Origin: Algoriphagus sp. A40
Lineage (GTDB): Bacteria > Bacteroidota > Bacteroidia > Cytophagales > Cyclobacteriaceae
NCBI RefSeq assembly: GCF_002002735.1
Contig: NZ_MUNY01000072.1
Span: forward strand, 310,001 to 374,000
Length of the DNA: 64,000 nucleotides
Direction: 5' to 3'
In this document: piece by piece, positions 44,036-53,680 of the stretch
Layout: every line of letters begins with the position of its first letter
How positions within the stretch are numbered: position 1 is the stretch's first letter
Program-made: the position numbers and the translations under genes
The notes under the pieces: generated by a model
The model's input: the letters and a program-made list of their open reading frames with translations, nothing else
Database searches by the model: none
Told to the model about the DNA's origin: nothing

Positions 44036-44772
44036 TGAGAAAATTCGGCTTGATCGGGTATCCCCTGACCCATTCTTTCTCCAAGAAATACTTTTCAGCA
44101 AAGTTTGAAAAAGAGTCTATCTGGGATTGTCAGTTTGACCTTTATGAAATTCCCCAAATCGGAGACTTTGAAAAGGTTTTGGCTGAAAATCCCGATCTGG
44201 AAGGAATGTCTGTGACGATCCCCTATAAGCAGGAAGTAATTCCATTTCTGGACGAACTTGATCTAGCCTGTGCTGAAATCGGCGCTGTAAATTGCATCCA
44301 AATCCGTGACGGAAAGCGAAGGGGGTTTAATACAGATTACATCGGGTTTAAAAATTCTCTGACAAGTTGGCTCGGAGATATCCTTCCCAATGCGTTGGTG
44401 TTGGGAACTGGTGGGGCATCCAAGGCTGTAAAAGTTGCGTTGCGTGATTTGGGAGTGGAATTTCTCGCTGTGTCGAGGAGTAAAGGCGAAAATCAGATTT
44501 CTTATTCTGAATTGGCAAATGAGCCGGATTTTCTAAAAAAATACCGTCTGATCATCAACACTACTCCACTTGGAACTTTCCCGAAAACCGAGGAAATGCC
44601 TGAGATTCCGGTAGAAATGCTCAATGAATCCCATCGCGTTTATGACCTGGTTTACAATCCGGCAGAGACAATGCTGATGAAAGCCTGCTTGGAAAAAGGA
44701 GGAAAAGCAAAAAACGGCATGGACATGCTGGTACTCCAAGCCGAAGCAGCTTGGACGATCTGGAATTCTTAA
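44032..44772 (+). CDS. aroE: shikimate dehydrogenase
   Basis: A 246-residue enzyme of the shikimate pathway, reducing 3-dehydroshikimate with NADPH. Family marks are YPLTHSFSKKYFSAKF (substrate Ser residues), VTIPYKQEVIPFLDEL with the catalytic Lys, NTDYIGFKNSL with the catalytic Asp, and GTGGASKAV for NADP. It is slightly shorter than E. coli AroE (272). ATG at 44032 or 44035 are both possible. Translational overlap with the DUF368 gene suggests an operon. Confidence 0.93.
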   Translation: MMRKFGLIGYPLTHSFSKKYFSAKFEKESIWDCQFDLYEIPQIGDFEKVLAENPDLEGMSVTIPYKQEVIPFLDELDLACAEIGAVNCIQIRDGKRRGFNTDYIGFKNSLTSWLGDILPNALVLGTGGASKAVKVALRDLGVEFLAVSRSKGENQISYSELANEPDFLKKYRLIINTTPLGTFPKTEEMPEIPVEMLNESHRVYDLVYNPAETMLMKACLEKGGKAKNGMDMLVLQAEAAWTIWNS

Positions 44773-44902
44773 ATTAATTCTATGAAATCGAGGAGGACTA
44801 ATCATCTGGACCGAAAAGTCCTTGCCTTCAGAAATATGACAATTATCTTCTATTGATCTATTGCTCATTGCTTCCTGATGGAATATTTGTGATTTTTCAG
44901 CT

Positions 44903-45484
44903 ATGGAAAAATCTCCCGAAATCGTCCGTTGCCCCTGGTGTCTGGGCTTTCCCGAATATGTCGCCTACCACGACACCGAATGGGGAGTGCCCGTCTATGA
45001 CGACCGGATTCACTTCGAATTTTTAATCTTGGAAAGCGCTCAGGCAGGTTTGAGCTGGGCTACTATTTTGAAGAAAAGAGAAGGATACCGGAAAGCATTT
45101 GCTGATTTTGACTACAAGATCGTTGCGGAATTTCCGGAAAGCTATGTCCAGGAATTACTTCAAGATCCTGGAATCATCCGAAATACACTAAAAATTAAAG
45201 CCGCCATCAACAATGCCCGCTGCTTTATGGAAGTGCAGCAGGAATTTGGGTCTTTCTCAAATTACATCTGGGGATTTGTTGGGGGAAAACCCATCCAGAA
45301 ATCGCTGCGAACATTGGGTGAAGCTAAGGCAACAACTCCCGAATCCGATCTTTTAGCCAAGGATCTCAAGAAGCGTGGCTTCAAATTTCTAGGCAGCACG
45401 ACCATCTATGCCCACATGCAGGCCACGGGTTTGGTCAACGACCACTTGGTGGAGTGCTTCAGACATGAGCAGGTAAAACTTTAG
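44903..45484 (+). CDS. tag: DNA-3-methyladenine glycosylase I
   Basis: A 193-residue HhH-family glycosylase with the Tag signature: RCPWCLGFPEYVAYHDTEWGVPVYDD at the N-terminus, FLILESAQAGLSWATILKKREGYRKAF, and VNDHLVECFRH at the C-terminus, supplying Cys and His residues of the structural zinc site. It removes 3-methyladenine from alkylated DNA. It ends convergent with the antiporter gene (4-base overlap). Confidence 0.94.
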   Translation: MEKSPEIVRCPWCLGFPEYVAYHDTEWGVPVYDDRIHFEFLILESAQAGLSWATILKKREGYRKAFADFDYKIVAEFPESYVQELLQDPGIIRNTLKIKAAINNARCFMEVQQEFGSFSNYIWGFVGGKPIQKSLRTLGEAKATTPESDLLAKDLKKRGFKFLGSTTIYAHMQATGLVNDHLVECFRHEQVKL

Positions 45485-47001
45485 ACAAAAGCAAAGAACA
45501 CCAGCCAAACCAGAAACAAAATCGGAAGGAGGATGGGTAGTGTAAACCGGATGATGTAGCCAAAGAAGGAAGGCATTTTTACGCCACTTTGCTCAGCGAT
45601 GGATTTTACCATGAAGTTTGGACCGTTTCCGATATAAGTCATTGCACCAAAGAAAACCGAGGCTATGGCTATGGCTGCCAGCTGGAAAGTAGTGTCCGTA
45701 TCGTTCATCGAGTTGTCGGCAAACTCTCTCACCTCCGCAATACTGTTGATATTGGCTCCCTCAGAAGCCATGGCAGCAGCCAGGAAGTTGAGGTAGGTCG
45801 GAGCATTGTCCAAAACCGCCGATAGTGTCCCGGTTCCCCAGTAAAGGGTATTTACGGTGATCATTTCGGCACCTTCCGGAGATTTTGCAAAATTGCCGAC
45901 CAGTTCCAATGCCGGCATCATGGTGCCAAAAATCCCAACGAAAATAAAGGCTACCTCACGGATGGGTTCAAAATTGAATTCATTTCCCTTGATGGCTCTT
46001 TTGTCGGCAAATTTGTATGAAAAGAAGGCCACCGAAAGCATAATGATTTCTCTCAGAAAGGAAAATTTTTGACCGTCATAAACGATGGCAGGCACGCCTT
46101 CAATCACATTTGGATCCAGAAACACCGCAGCAATAATGATCGCTAACCAACCAAAGTTTTTTACACCGATAAGGGTAAACTTATTCGTATAGATGATTTC
46201 TTCCGTGTATTCATCTTCATTAGCCTTTCCGAATTTCCTGTCCAGGAAGTAAAATACCAAGGCTAGAAGTGCCAAGGCTAATGCCCAAGCAGGCCAGTTG
46301 TGTTCAATAGTCCAGAAGAAAGGCACTCCTTTCAAGAATCCCAAAAACAGTGGCGGGTCTCCGATTGGAGTCAAAGAACCTCCGACATTGCTGACCATCA
46401 GAATAAAGAAAACCACATGGTAAGCCTGGATGTTTCCTTTGTTCAATCGGATAAATGGCCGGATCAAAAGCATGGAAGCGCCGGTAGTACCAATTAGGTT
46501 GGAGACAACTGCCCCAATCAAAAGCAAGGATACATTTGCCAATGGGGTCGCTTTCTTATCTATTTCGATCAAAATACCCCCTGACGCAACAAATAAGCAG
46601 GTCAATAAGGAGATAAACTGGATATACTCTGCAAGGGCATGCACCGGTGCATGGACATTGTCCAATACAAACAGGTAATAAAGTACGACTAATAGAGAAA
46701 AACCGATGGCTACTTTTGGATAATTGTGATGCCAGAAGTGCTCATAAAACAGCGGTCCTGTTGCAATCATCAAAAGCAATGTGACAAAAGGAATAACCAA
46801 CCATGCCGGAGCGGAATGATGGACTTCTTCATCGGCATGGATTTCTGCAATTGCTGGATCTACCTGACCTTGGTCAGAGTCAGCTTGAGCAATTAATTCT
46901 ACCGAAGTATCTGCAGAAAATGCATAGGAATCAGTCGGTCCAATTAAGCCAAAAAATAATATTCCGAAAAATATGGATAGACTTATAAGATATTTCTTCA
47001 T
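45481..47001 (-). CDS. NhaD-type sodium:proton antiporter (ion transporter superfamily)
   Basis: A 506-residue protein with a signal-like N-terminus (MKKYLISLSIFFGILFFG), an acidic/His-rich segment, and about 12 membrane helices. The pattern SLLTCLFVASGGILIEI, GTTGASMLLIRPFIR, NVGGSLTPIGDPPLFLGFLKG and LYWGTGTLSAVLDNAPTYLNF is that of the NhaD/ArsB-like ion transporters. The start at 47001 is chosen for the signal sequence; in-frame sequence to 47142 is not supported. It likely exports Na+ for H+. Substrate proof is lacking. Confidence 0.88.
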   Translation of the reverse strand: MKKYLISLSIFFGILFFGLIGPTDSYAFSADTSVELIAQADSDQGQVDPAIAEIHADEEVHHSAPAWLVIPFVTLLLMIATGPLFYEHFWHHNYPKVAIGFSLLVVLYYLFVLDNVHAPVHALAEYIQFISLLTCLFVASGGILIEIDKKATPLANVSLLLIGAVVSNLIGTTGASMLLIRPFIRLNKGNIQAYHVVFFILMVSNVGGSLTPIGDPPLFLGFLKGVPFFWTIEHNWPAWALALALLALVFYFLDRKFGKANEDEYTEEIIYTNKFTLIGVKNFGWLAIIIAAVFLDPNVIEGVPAIVYDGQKFSFLREIIMLSVAFFSYKFADKRAIKGNEFNFEPIREVAFIFVGIFGTMMPALELVGNFAKSPEGAEMITVNTLYWGTGTLSAVLDNAPTYLNFLAAAMASEGANINSIAEVREFADNSMNDTDTTFQLAAIAIASVFFGAMTYIGNGPNFMVKSIAEQSGVKMPSFFGYIIRFTLPILLPILFLVWLVFFAFV

Positions 47002-47180
47002 TTGGTCGATTTGAAATCTTGGGTTTGCTTTCCGGAAATTTAGGCAAATTATAATCTGGTCAATGGGATGAAAGCAGTTCACTAAACTACTGATTTTGAT
47101 GGATACTGTCCAACTACTACAAGTACTAGAACCGGAATTCATGAAAAATTAACTCAGGACTTGAATCTTCTGGTATCCTT

Positions 47181-48407
47181 TTACACGAGTTGTGTCAAAG
47201 CTATTTTAAAGGAGATTTGAGCCAGTTTGGTTTTTTCAGGATTTTCTGAAAAGGTCCTTTTCATCGCTTTTTTGATAGTTTTAGAAACATCCGAGAAAAT
47301 CGCCTGATCTGTAACTTCTGCTCCGTCACTCATCAGGTAAGCAAATACCCGAGCCATGCCACAGTTGGCAATAAAATCGGGAATCACAGCGATTTTTTCG
47401 TCTGCCCAGACACCGGTCGGTCCGAAGAAAATTTCGGAATCAGCAAAGGGCACGTTTGCCCCACAGGAGATTACCTCCAAACCGGACGCAACCATTCTGG
47501 ATACCTGATCCTGGGTAATCAGTCGGGAGGCCGCTGCCGGTATGAAGATTTCACTTTTAAGATTCCAAATCCTACTGTTGATTTCATCATAGGGAATCAG
47601 ATTTTCTGCCACAAGTTTGTTGCCCTCTCTTTTCAAGAACAGCTCCCGGATTTCATCCAGATCAAACCCATCTTCCTTGATCAATCCTCCGTCCCGGTCG
47701 ATAATTCCGACGATTTTCACTCCTTCCACTGCCAAAAAACAGGCCGCAGCGGCACCGACATTTCCCCAGCCTTGGATGATAGCCCGCTTTTCCCGGATGT
47801 CACCGCCCCAGATCGAATAGAAATGACATACCGCCTCGGCGACGCCATAGCCTGTAATCATATCTGCCACAGTGTATTTTTTTGATCCGTTGGGGGTGAA
47901 TTTGGGATCTTCCAGCACTTTGGAAACCCCTTGTCTAAGTTGACCGATCTTTCGGATTTTTTGGGGCTCATTGGCATGAAAATGCCCGTTGACGATGCCT
48001 TCTTGGGGATGCCAAAGGCCATAGGCTTCTGTGATCGGGATTACCTCATGAATTTCGTCCACATTCAGGTCTCCGCCGGTTCCGTAATAATTTTTGAGAA
48101 GGGGCATTACTGCCTTGTACCATCGCTCCAGGACTCCGGCTTTTCTAGGATCTGCCGGGTCAAAATTGATCCCGGATTTGGCTCCTCCAATTGCAGGGCC
48201 GGACACAGTGAATTTGACTTCCATTGTTTTGGCTAGGGACTCCACTTCTCTTTTGTCCAGGCCTTTTCGCATGCGGGTTCCGCCTCCGGCAGCTCCACCC
48301 CGAAGGGAATTGATCACTACCCAGCCTTCGGCTTCGGTTTCTGAATCACTCCACTCGAATACGATTTCCGGTTTTTTGTTTTCAAATTTCTCTAGAAGGT
48401 CCTGCAT
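47181..48407 (-). CDS. Glu/Leu/Phe/Val dehydrogenase
   Basis: A 408-residue amino acid dehydrogenase. The N-terminal dimerisation domain has RGGAAGGGTRMRKGLDKREVESLAKTMEVKFTVSGPAIGGAKSGINFDP, with catalytic-type Lys in GGAKSGI, and the NAD(P) domain has IIQGWGNVGAAAACFLAVEGVKIVGIIDRDGGL. Substrate class is uncertain. It oxidatively deaminates an amino acid to a keto acid, with glutamate or leucine as main candidates. Divergence from canonical GDH is clear. Gene start ATG at 48407. Confidence 0.9.
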   Translation of the reverse strand: MQDLLEKFENKKPEIVFEWSDSETEAEGWVVINSLRGGAAGGGTRMRKGLDKREVESLAKTMEVKFTVSGPAIGGAKSGINFDPADPRKAGVLERWYKAVMPLLKNYYGTGGDLNVDEIHEVIPITEAYGLWHPQEGIVNGHFHANEPQKIRKIGQLRQGVSKVLEDPKFTPNGSKKYTVADMITGYGVAEAVCHFYSIWGGDIREKRAIIQGWGNVGAAAACFLAVEGVKIVGIIDRDGGLIKEDGFDLDEIRELFLKREGNKLVAENLIPYDEINSRIWNLKSEIFIPAAASRLITQDQVSRMVASGLEVISCGANVPFADSEIFFGPTGVWADEKIAVIPDFIANCGMARVFAYLMSDGAEVTDQAIFSDVSKTIKKAMKRTFSENPEKTKLAQISFKIALTQLV

Positions 48408-48481
48408 TTTATTTTGGGTTTATATTGGGCCCAAAAATAGAAAAATTACGATTCAGTACTCAGCTAGCTTGAGATGACCTG

Positions 48482-49555
48482 TCAGCCAAAGACTGTTCCT
48501 CCGCAATTGTCCCGTGAGGCTCCTGTCACTGATGCCAGGCAATTATTTTCCCCCCGGAGCCGCAAAACGCCCAAAAATGCAAAAATCAGGGCTTCCTTGA
48601 ATTCAATCAATTCAGAATTGGCTTCAAAATGCCGCCATTTTCTTTCCAGATAATGATCCAGCCGCTCAACAAAATAGGCGTTATAAGCTCCTCCGCCTGT
48701 TATCAGGACCAGGGGAGATTCCTTTTGGGAAAAAGATCTGATCACATTGCCCATCTGAAAGGCATAATGCTCCACCAAGGTACTCAGGTTGTCTGCCGGA
48801 CTTAGACGGAACTTATCGATCAATGGCAGAAAATCATTTTCCATGTCCTCTCTTCCCAGAGATTTTGCAGATTTCTCAGAATAAAAAGGCAATTCGTTCA
48901 GGGCTTCAAACATCGTAAGATTAATCTCCCCCGTGCGTGCGATTTCTCCTCCCTCATCATAAGATTTGCCCAATTTATTGGCTTCTCGGTTGAGTAGGAG
49001 ATTAAAAGGACTACAGTCGAAAGCTATCCGGTTGCCGTCTTTTTCCATGGAAATGTTGGCTATACCACCCAAATTGATGCAAAAGTCAATATTTGGAAAA
49101 AGCAACTTATCCCCGATGGGAACCAATGGCGCCCCCTGTCCCCCAAGTTGAACATCCAACATCCGGAAATCATTGATGACACGCTCACCCGAAGCTGCAT
49201 AAAGTGCCCAACCGTTTCCGATTTGCAGACTTAGACCTTTTTTGGGCTGGTGAAAAATGGTGTGTCCATGGGAAGCCACTGCCATCGGTTTAATTTCAAA
49301 TTCCTTGCAAAAATCCCTGACTTGCTCACCCATCCATTTTCCAAAATCCACATCCAGTTGGGATAGTTCAAGCCCGGATTTCAGATGAGCCTCCGAGAGT
49401 TTTTTCCCCAAATCCTGAGGAAATGGGAAAGTTTTTGCCAGGACAATTTCAAAACTCCATTCCATCTGATGTTCAAAATGGACATAGGCCAAATCAAGTC
49501 CATCGCCTGAAGTTCCGGACATCAATCCGATCAAACTGTATTTTTCCTGACTCAT
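48482..49555 (-). CDS. anmK: anhydro-N-acetylmuramic acid kinase
   Basis: A 357-residue ATP-dependent kinase that opens the 1,6-anhydro ring of recycled anhydroMurNAc while phosphorylating it. The N-terminal SGTSGDGLDLA phosphate loop, INLGGIANISM, FDCSPFNLLLNREANKLG and VLITGGGAYNAYF are all typical of the AnmK hexokinase-like fold. It is divergent from coaX across a 92-base region, where promoters for both probably lie. Confidence 0.94.
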   Translation of the reverse strand: MSQEKYSLIGLMSGTSGDGLDLAYVHFEHQMEWSFEIVLAKTFPFPQDLGKKLSEAHLKSGLELSQLDVDFGKWMGEQVRDFCKEFEIKPMAVASHGHTIFHQPKKGLSLQIGNGWALYAASGERVINDFRMLDVQLGGQGAPLVPIGDKLLFPNIDFCINLGGIANISMEKDGNRIAFDCSPFNLLLNREANKLGKSYDEGGEIARTGEINLTMFEALNELPFYSEKSAKSLGREDMENDFLPLIDKFRLSPADNLSTLVEHYAFQMGNVIRSFSQKESPLVLITGGGAYNAYFVERLDHYLERKWRHFEANSELIEFKEALIFAFLGVLRLRGENNCLASVTGASRDNCGGTVFG

Positions 49556-49647
49556 GGGTTAAAGATTGTTAAGTGGAGAAGCTGATCAAAGATAAAATTA
49601 ATGCCAGGAAAAGTCCCTTTTTTAATAATGTCTAATTTGCACGACTT

Positions 49648-50364
49648 ATGAGGAATCTGGTCATAGACATTGGTAATACCAGGATTAAGTCGGCAATTTT
49701 TGAAAAGAATGAACTGATCGGTGATCATTCCTTTGAGGAAATGGATTCGGCCCTTTCTTTCTGGAAAACCATGGAATTTGAATCCTGTCTGGTCAGTTCG
49801 GTCAGATATTCCCAAGAGGAATTGGCTGTAGCCATTCCATTCCGGTTCCACTTTCTCACCCATAGCATGCAATTGCCTCTGGTGAACGGCTATGCCACTC
49901 CAAAAACCCTGGGCTTGGATCGCATCGCTGCGGCGATAGGAGCTTGGCATTTGGCGGGAAAAAAACCGGTCCTTGCCATAGATCTGGGAAGTTGTATTAC
50001 TTTCGAGTTCGTGGATGAGCTAGCGGTCTATAGAGGCGGGGCTATCAGTCCAGGGTTGAAAATGCGCTCCCAGGCGATGAATTCCTTTACAGCACGGCTT
50101 CCCATAGTAGAAATAACCCAAAAACCCTCCAATCCTACCGGTGATTCAACAGTTTCCTGTATGCAGGCCGGAATCTGGTATGGAGTCGAATATGAAATGG
50201 TAGGCCAAATCGAAGCCTATCGTCTTAAAATTCCTGAAATTAAGGTTTATATCTGCGGGGGTGATTCTCAATCTTTTGAATCATTGGCAAAAGACCACAT
50301 ATTTGTAGTCCCAAATTTAGTCCTGCATGGATTGAATTGTATACTAAACCACAATGTCGAGTAA
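49648..50364 (+). CDS. coaX: type III pantothenate kinase
   Basis: A 238-residue ASKHA-fold kinase phosphorylating pantothenate, the first step of CoA synthesis. Motifs: VIDIGNTRIKSAIFE at the N-terminus (phosphate 1 with Asp), GLDRIAAAIGAWHLAGKKPVLAIDLGSCITFEFV (catalytic Asp, phosphate 2), and GGAISPGLKMRSQAM. CoaX is the usual pantothenate kinase in Bacteroidota. The last 11 bases overlap the next gene, which opens a long envelope-related run. Confidence 0.94.
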   Translation: MRNLVIDIGNTRIKSAIFEKNELIGDHSFEEMDSALSFWKTMEFESCLVSSVRYSQEELAVAIPFRFHFLTHSMQLPLVNGYATPKTLGLDRIAAAIGAWHLAGKKPVLAIDLGSCITFEFVDELAVYRGGAISPGLKMRSQAMNSFTARLPIVEITQKPSNPTGDSTVSCMQAGIWYGVEYEMVGQIEAYRLKIPEIKVYICGGDSQSFESLAKDHIFVVPNLVLHGLNCILNHNVE

Positions 50365-51637
50365 AAACTGGTTGAAATCGGTGGGTGCGCTTTGCGCCCT
50401 TTTATTAATTACAGAGGTAAGTGCACAGACCAGCTCCTCTACTTATAGTGCTTTGGGCATCGGAGAGTTCAATTACTCCGGCCTCACTCAAAACCAAGGA
50501 ATGGCCGGATCAGGGATCAGTTACGCTACTGGATGGCATGCGAATAATGTCAACCCGGCCCTTACCACCCGCAATACCATTTTTAACTTTCAGGCAGCCT
50601 TGAATTACAAAAAGATCAATGTGGACAATGGTACCGAAACCTCCAAAGTGGATGGTGGCGGCCTTTCTTACATTGCACTTTCTTTCCCAGTCAAATCTGG
50701 CAAATTCACTTCCGGAATGGGTTTGGGACAAATTACCAGCGTCAACTATAGGCTAAGGATCGAAAGTGAAGTAACCAATTCGGATCTGAAGGCAAACAAT
50801 TTCCTACGGGGTGACGGCGGGATTTCTGAAGCCTACCTCAACTTTGGGTATCTTCTTGCTAAAAACCTCAGTATCGGCTTTCACGGATCTTATCTATTCG
50901 GATCCACCATCCGGTCAAACCAATTGCTCATTTCGGACGAGGAAGGGGTTACCATCGGTAGCCCATCGGAATATTATGAAAGATTGACTGTCTCCGATGT
51001 CGGTTTTAAGACCGGTATTCATTACATGGTCAAGGCTTCTGACAAAGGAAATATTCACTTTGGTGCCATTTATCAGAAATTAGGCAACGTTAATGGAACC
51101 GGATTTGCAAAACTGGCGGGGATTGGCCAAGCTAGCGACCCGGAATCAGACGGAGACCTTATAGCCAATGACGTGAAGGGAAGTATCTACATCCCAGATC
51201 GGTTTGGATTTGGTTTGACATATGAGAAAATGAATAAATTTGCTCTTGGGCTTGAGGGACAGTTTCAGGATTTTACCCAATACGAGAACTTTTTTGGCGA
51301 GCAGCTTGATCTTCAGGCTTCCAGAAAAGTGGGATTGGGATTCCAGATTGTACCAGACTATCTCAACTTTGACAACTTGCTCCTAAGAGGTACCTATCGA
51401 TTTGGAATAGAATGGATGCAAACTCCCTATTACCTGAATCAAACCAATATCGATGATATTGGTTTTACATTGGGAGCTTCAATTCCGGTAAATCAGTTGT
51501 CACTGATCAATATGGCCTTTAAAGCAGGAAGAAGAGGAACCTTGGACAATGGGCTGATCAAAGAAAACTATGTAAATTTCACTCTTGGTTTCTCACTCAA
51601 CGACAACAGCTGGTTCTACAAGAGAGTATTTGAATAA
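50354..51637 (+). CDS. outer-membrane beta-barrel protein (FadL/PorV-like fold)
   Basis: A 427-residue protein with a signal peptide (hydrophobic residues 9-22, ending VSAQT) and, from then on, alternating beta-strand pattern with many aromatic residues. The N-terminus after the signal (SSTYSALGIGEFNYSGLTQNQGMAGSG) with YATGWHANNVNPAL is characteristic of the uncharacterised Bacteroidota family often placed next to coaX. It ends near FSLNDNSWFYKRVFE with a terminal region suited to outer-membrane insertion. Function is unknown. Its start lies inside coaX, so translation is coupled. Confidence 0.8.
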   Translation: MSSKNWLKSVGALCALLLITEVSAQTSSSTYSALGIGEFNYSGLTQNQGMAGSGISYATGWHANNVNPALTTRNTIFNFQAALNYKKINVDNGTETSKVDGGGLSYIALSFPVKSGKFTSGMGLGQITSVNYRLRIESEVTNSDLKANNFLRGDGGISEAYLNFGYLLAKNLSIGFHGSYLFGSTIRSNQLLISDEEGVTIGSPSEYYERLTVSDVGFKTGIHYMVKASDKGNIHFGAIYQKLGNVNGTGFAKLAGIGQASDPESDGDLIANDVKGSIYIPDRFGFGLTYEKMNKFALGLEGQFQDFTQYENFFGEQLDLQASRKVGLGFQIVPDYLNFDNLLLRGTYRFGIEWMQTPYYLNQTNIDDIGFTLGASIPVNQLSLINMAFKAGRRGTLDNGLIKENYVNFTLGFSLNDNSWFYKRVFE

Positions 51638-51729
51638 CAAATTTTAAGATTAAGAAACAAAACAAGGCGCAATACTTGCATTAACTAATCGGAATCAAAC
51701 CAAAGCAATCGAAATAAACCTTACTGAAT

Positions 51730-53031
51730 ATGAAAATTAAATCAACACTTCTTGGATTGGGAGCCTTGCTGCTCTCAGGGTTGGTTCAGGCACAGGATGG
51801 CTGGAACTGGCCAGCTGACGCTGCACAGGAAGCAAAGGCAAGAGAATTGAATGCGGCCTATGTGGACTACATGAAGTCCGAGCAGTTTGTGGAGGCTACC
51901 AAACCTTTGAACTGGCTATTGGTAAACACGCCTGAACTGAACGAGTCACTTTATATCAATGGGGTATCCGTTTACAAAGGCGCTGCAGACAAGACAGCCG
52001 ATGCGACTCAAAAATTAGTCTACCAAGACAGTGTCATGGCGATCTATGAGAAAAGAGGTGCGCTTTTCAACAATGCCCCAAAGTGGATCGAAAACAAAGC
52101 GTATTTCGGTTATCAGTTTTTCAAAGGCGACAAAACCAGAATTCCCGGCGTAATCGCTGACTTTGAAAAAGCAATCGAACTCAACGGAACGATCAACCAC
52201 CAGTTGGTCGCGGCATATTTCGATTTGGTATACCGCAACAATGCCTACAACAAAGCCTACACCCCTGAGCAAGTTCTCGCAATCTATGACAAGGCCAACT
52301 CACTTCTCGACAAAGCAGCGGCTGAAGGCAAGGACGTGACTTCCTCTAAATCGACTTTGGAGACTATTTTGGTAAACATGGAGTTGATTGATTGTGACTT
52401 TATCGAAAATACCATGGGTCCCAAACTGGCAGCTGATCCAACAAATGAGGAGCTTGCTAGCCAGATCTTCAAGTATTCTGTACAGTATAAGTGTTATTCT
52501 TCCAATTCTTTCCTTGCTGCTTTGGAGCTTATTGACTCTAAGAACCCAACTTTTGCCACTTCTCAGGTGAGAGCCATGAGGTATATGTCTGCAGGTGATT
52601 TCGAAAAGGCTCAGCCGGTATTGGAGAAAGCCTTGACTTTGGCCGAAAACAATACTCAAAAAGCAGAAATTCACATGGAATTGGCCAAAGTTCACACTCA
52701 GGCAGGAAGAAAAGCTCAGGCTAGAACTTTCGCTAAAGAAGCAGCAGGTTTGGATCCGGCATTGACTGCATCGGCCTATGGACTGATCGGTGACTTGTAT
52801 ATGTCCTCCTTCAACGATTGCCGAGGCGGTGATAGCCGTGCAAAAGATTACTCCGTATTCATTGCGGCATACAATGCTTACCAGAGAGCTGGAGATTCCA
52901 AAGGAATGGGAAGCGCAAGATCCAGATTTCCTTCTAAAGAAGAGCTGTTTACTGAAGGTCTTCAGGTGGGATCCTCTATCAGCACTGGCTGTTGGGTAGG
53001 TGAGAGTGTTACCTTGGCGACAAGGGATTAA
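51730..53031 (+). CDS. secreted tetratricopeptide repeat protein
   Basis: A 433-residue protein with a signal peptide (MKIKSTLLGLGALLLSGL, cut near QAQ) and helical repeats: RELNAAYVDYMKSEQFVEA, YFGYQFFKGDKTRIPGVIADFEKAI, and the clear TPR pair AKVHTQAGRKAQARTFAKEAAGLDPAL. A cysteine-containing C-terminus (CRGGDSRAKDYSVFIAAYNAYQRAG) completes it. It probably forms a periplasmic scaffold. Genes before and after (outer-membrane barrel, LptC) suggest a role in envelope assembly. Ends at a terminator. Confidence 0.87.
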   Translation: MKIKSTLLGLGALLLSGLVQAQDGWNWPADAAQEAKARELNAAYVDYMKSEQFVEATKPLNWLLVNTPELNESLYINGVSVYKGAADKTADATQKLVYQDSVMAIYEKRGALFNNAPKWIENKAYFGYQFFKGDKTRIPGVIADFEKAIELNGTINHQLVAAYFDLVYRNNAYNKAYTPEQVLAIYDKANSLLDKAAAEGKDVTSSKSTLETILVNMELIDCDFIENTMGPKLAADPTNEELASQIFKYSVQYKCYSSNSFLAALELIDSKNPTFATSQVRAMRYMSAGDFEKAQPVLEKALTLAENNTQKAEIHMELAKVHTQAGRKAQARTFAKEAAGLDPALTASAYGLIGDLYMSSFNDCRGGDSRAKDYSVFIAAYNAYQRAGDSKGMGSARSRFPSKEELFTEGLQVGSSISTGCWVGESVTLATRD

Positions 53032-53047
53032 TTTTCTTAAGACTTAT

Positions 53048-53080
53048 TAAAAAGGCAGTCCATCGGGCTGCCTTTTTTCG
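53048..53080 (+). terminator. rho-independent terminator after the TPR gene
   Basis: AAAGGCAGTCC (53051-53061) pairs with GGGCTGCCTTT (53065-53075) through one T-G wobble around a 3-base loop, followed by further T residues ending TTTTTTCG. It separates the TPR transcript from lptC, which has its own promoter just downstream. Confidence 0.82.
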
Positions 53081-53113
53081 TTTGCTCGGTTTAATTCCTA
53101 TCAACTATCTTTG
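53081..53113 (+). promoter_or_regulatory. Bacteroidota-type promoter of lptC
   Basis: TTTG at 53081-53084 and TATCTTTG at 53106-53113 are separated by 21 bases, a full consensus match. Only 7 bases separate the -7 element from the ATG at 53121, so the mRNA would begin at or very near the start codon (leaderless or nearly so). Confidence 0.7.
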
Positions 53114-53120
53114 AACCAAA

Positions 53121-53663
53121 ATGAAGAATCCATTTTACATACTCTTGATTCTTTTAGGATCATTTTTCTTTTCCTGCAGGGAAAGTGTCGATCCTGAAGC
53201 CCTCAAAGTCTACGATGGACCCATCAATTCCGCGACAAAAATCTTCATCATTCACAGCGATTCTGCCATCGTGCGTTCCGAAATTACTGCTGCACGCCAA
53301 CTTGAATTTCAGAATGGCAATCTTGAATTTCCTGAGGGGATTGAAATCAAGTTCTTCACCGAAGATGGAATCCTGGAAACTACCATGGTTGCTGATCGCG
53401 GTTATTTTTTGAAAAATGACAATCTCTACCGTGGTGAAGGAAATGTCCAAATTAAAAACCTCTTAAAAGACCAAAGACTTCAAACTGAGGAAATCTTTTG
53501 GAACCAAGCCCAAAAGAAGATTTATACAGAAAAGTTTGTGACTATTCAGGAAAAACAGACGCTTTTCAACGGTACTGGAATGGAAGCAGATGACAGTTTT
53601 TCCAATTATAAACTAAAGAAGGTAAGAGATAGTCGGACCCTATTGCCTGGCGAAGGCATTTAA
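53121..53663 (+). CDS. lptC: LPS export ABC transporter periplasmic lipoprotein LptC
   Basis: A 180-residue lipoprotein (lipobox FFFSC, Cys19) of the Bacteroidota LptC type. The mature part is a beta-jellyroll domain: KIFIIHSDSAIVRSEITA, LEFPEGIEIKFFTEDG, TMVADRGYFLKNDNLYRGEGNVQIKNL and KIYTEKFVTIQEK. LptC receives lipopolysaccharide from the inner-membrane LptBFG transporter and passes it to the LptA bridge. It is the first gene of a unit with a small membrane protein, a CNNM protein and PpiD. Confidence 0.92.
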   Translation: MKNPFYILLILLGSFFFSCRESVDPEALKVYDGPINSATKIFIIHSDSAIVRSEITAARQLEFQNGNLEFPEGIEIKFFTEDGILETTMVADRGYFLKNDNLYRGEGNVQIKNLLKDQRLQTEEIFWNQAQKKIYTEKFVTIQEKQTLFNGTGMEADDSFSNYKLKKVRDSRTLLPGEGI

Positions 53664-53680
53664 AATCTAAGAATAATCAC

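Noticed and set aside
47181..48407. A specific leucine dehydrogenase label.
   Set aside because: Substrate-specific residues cannot be separated from glutamate or phenylalanine dehydrogenases by eye, so only the broad family is given.
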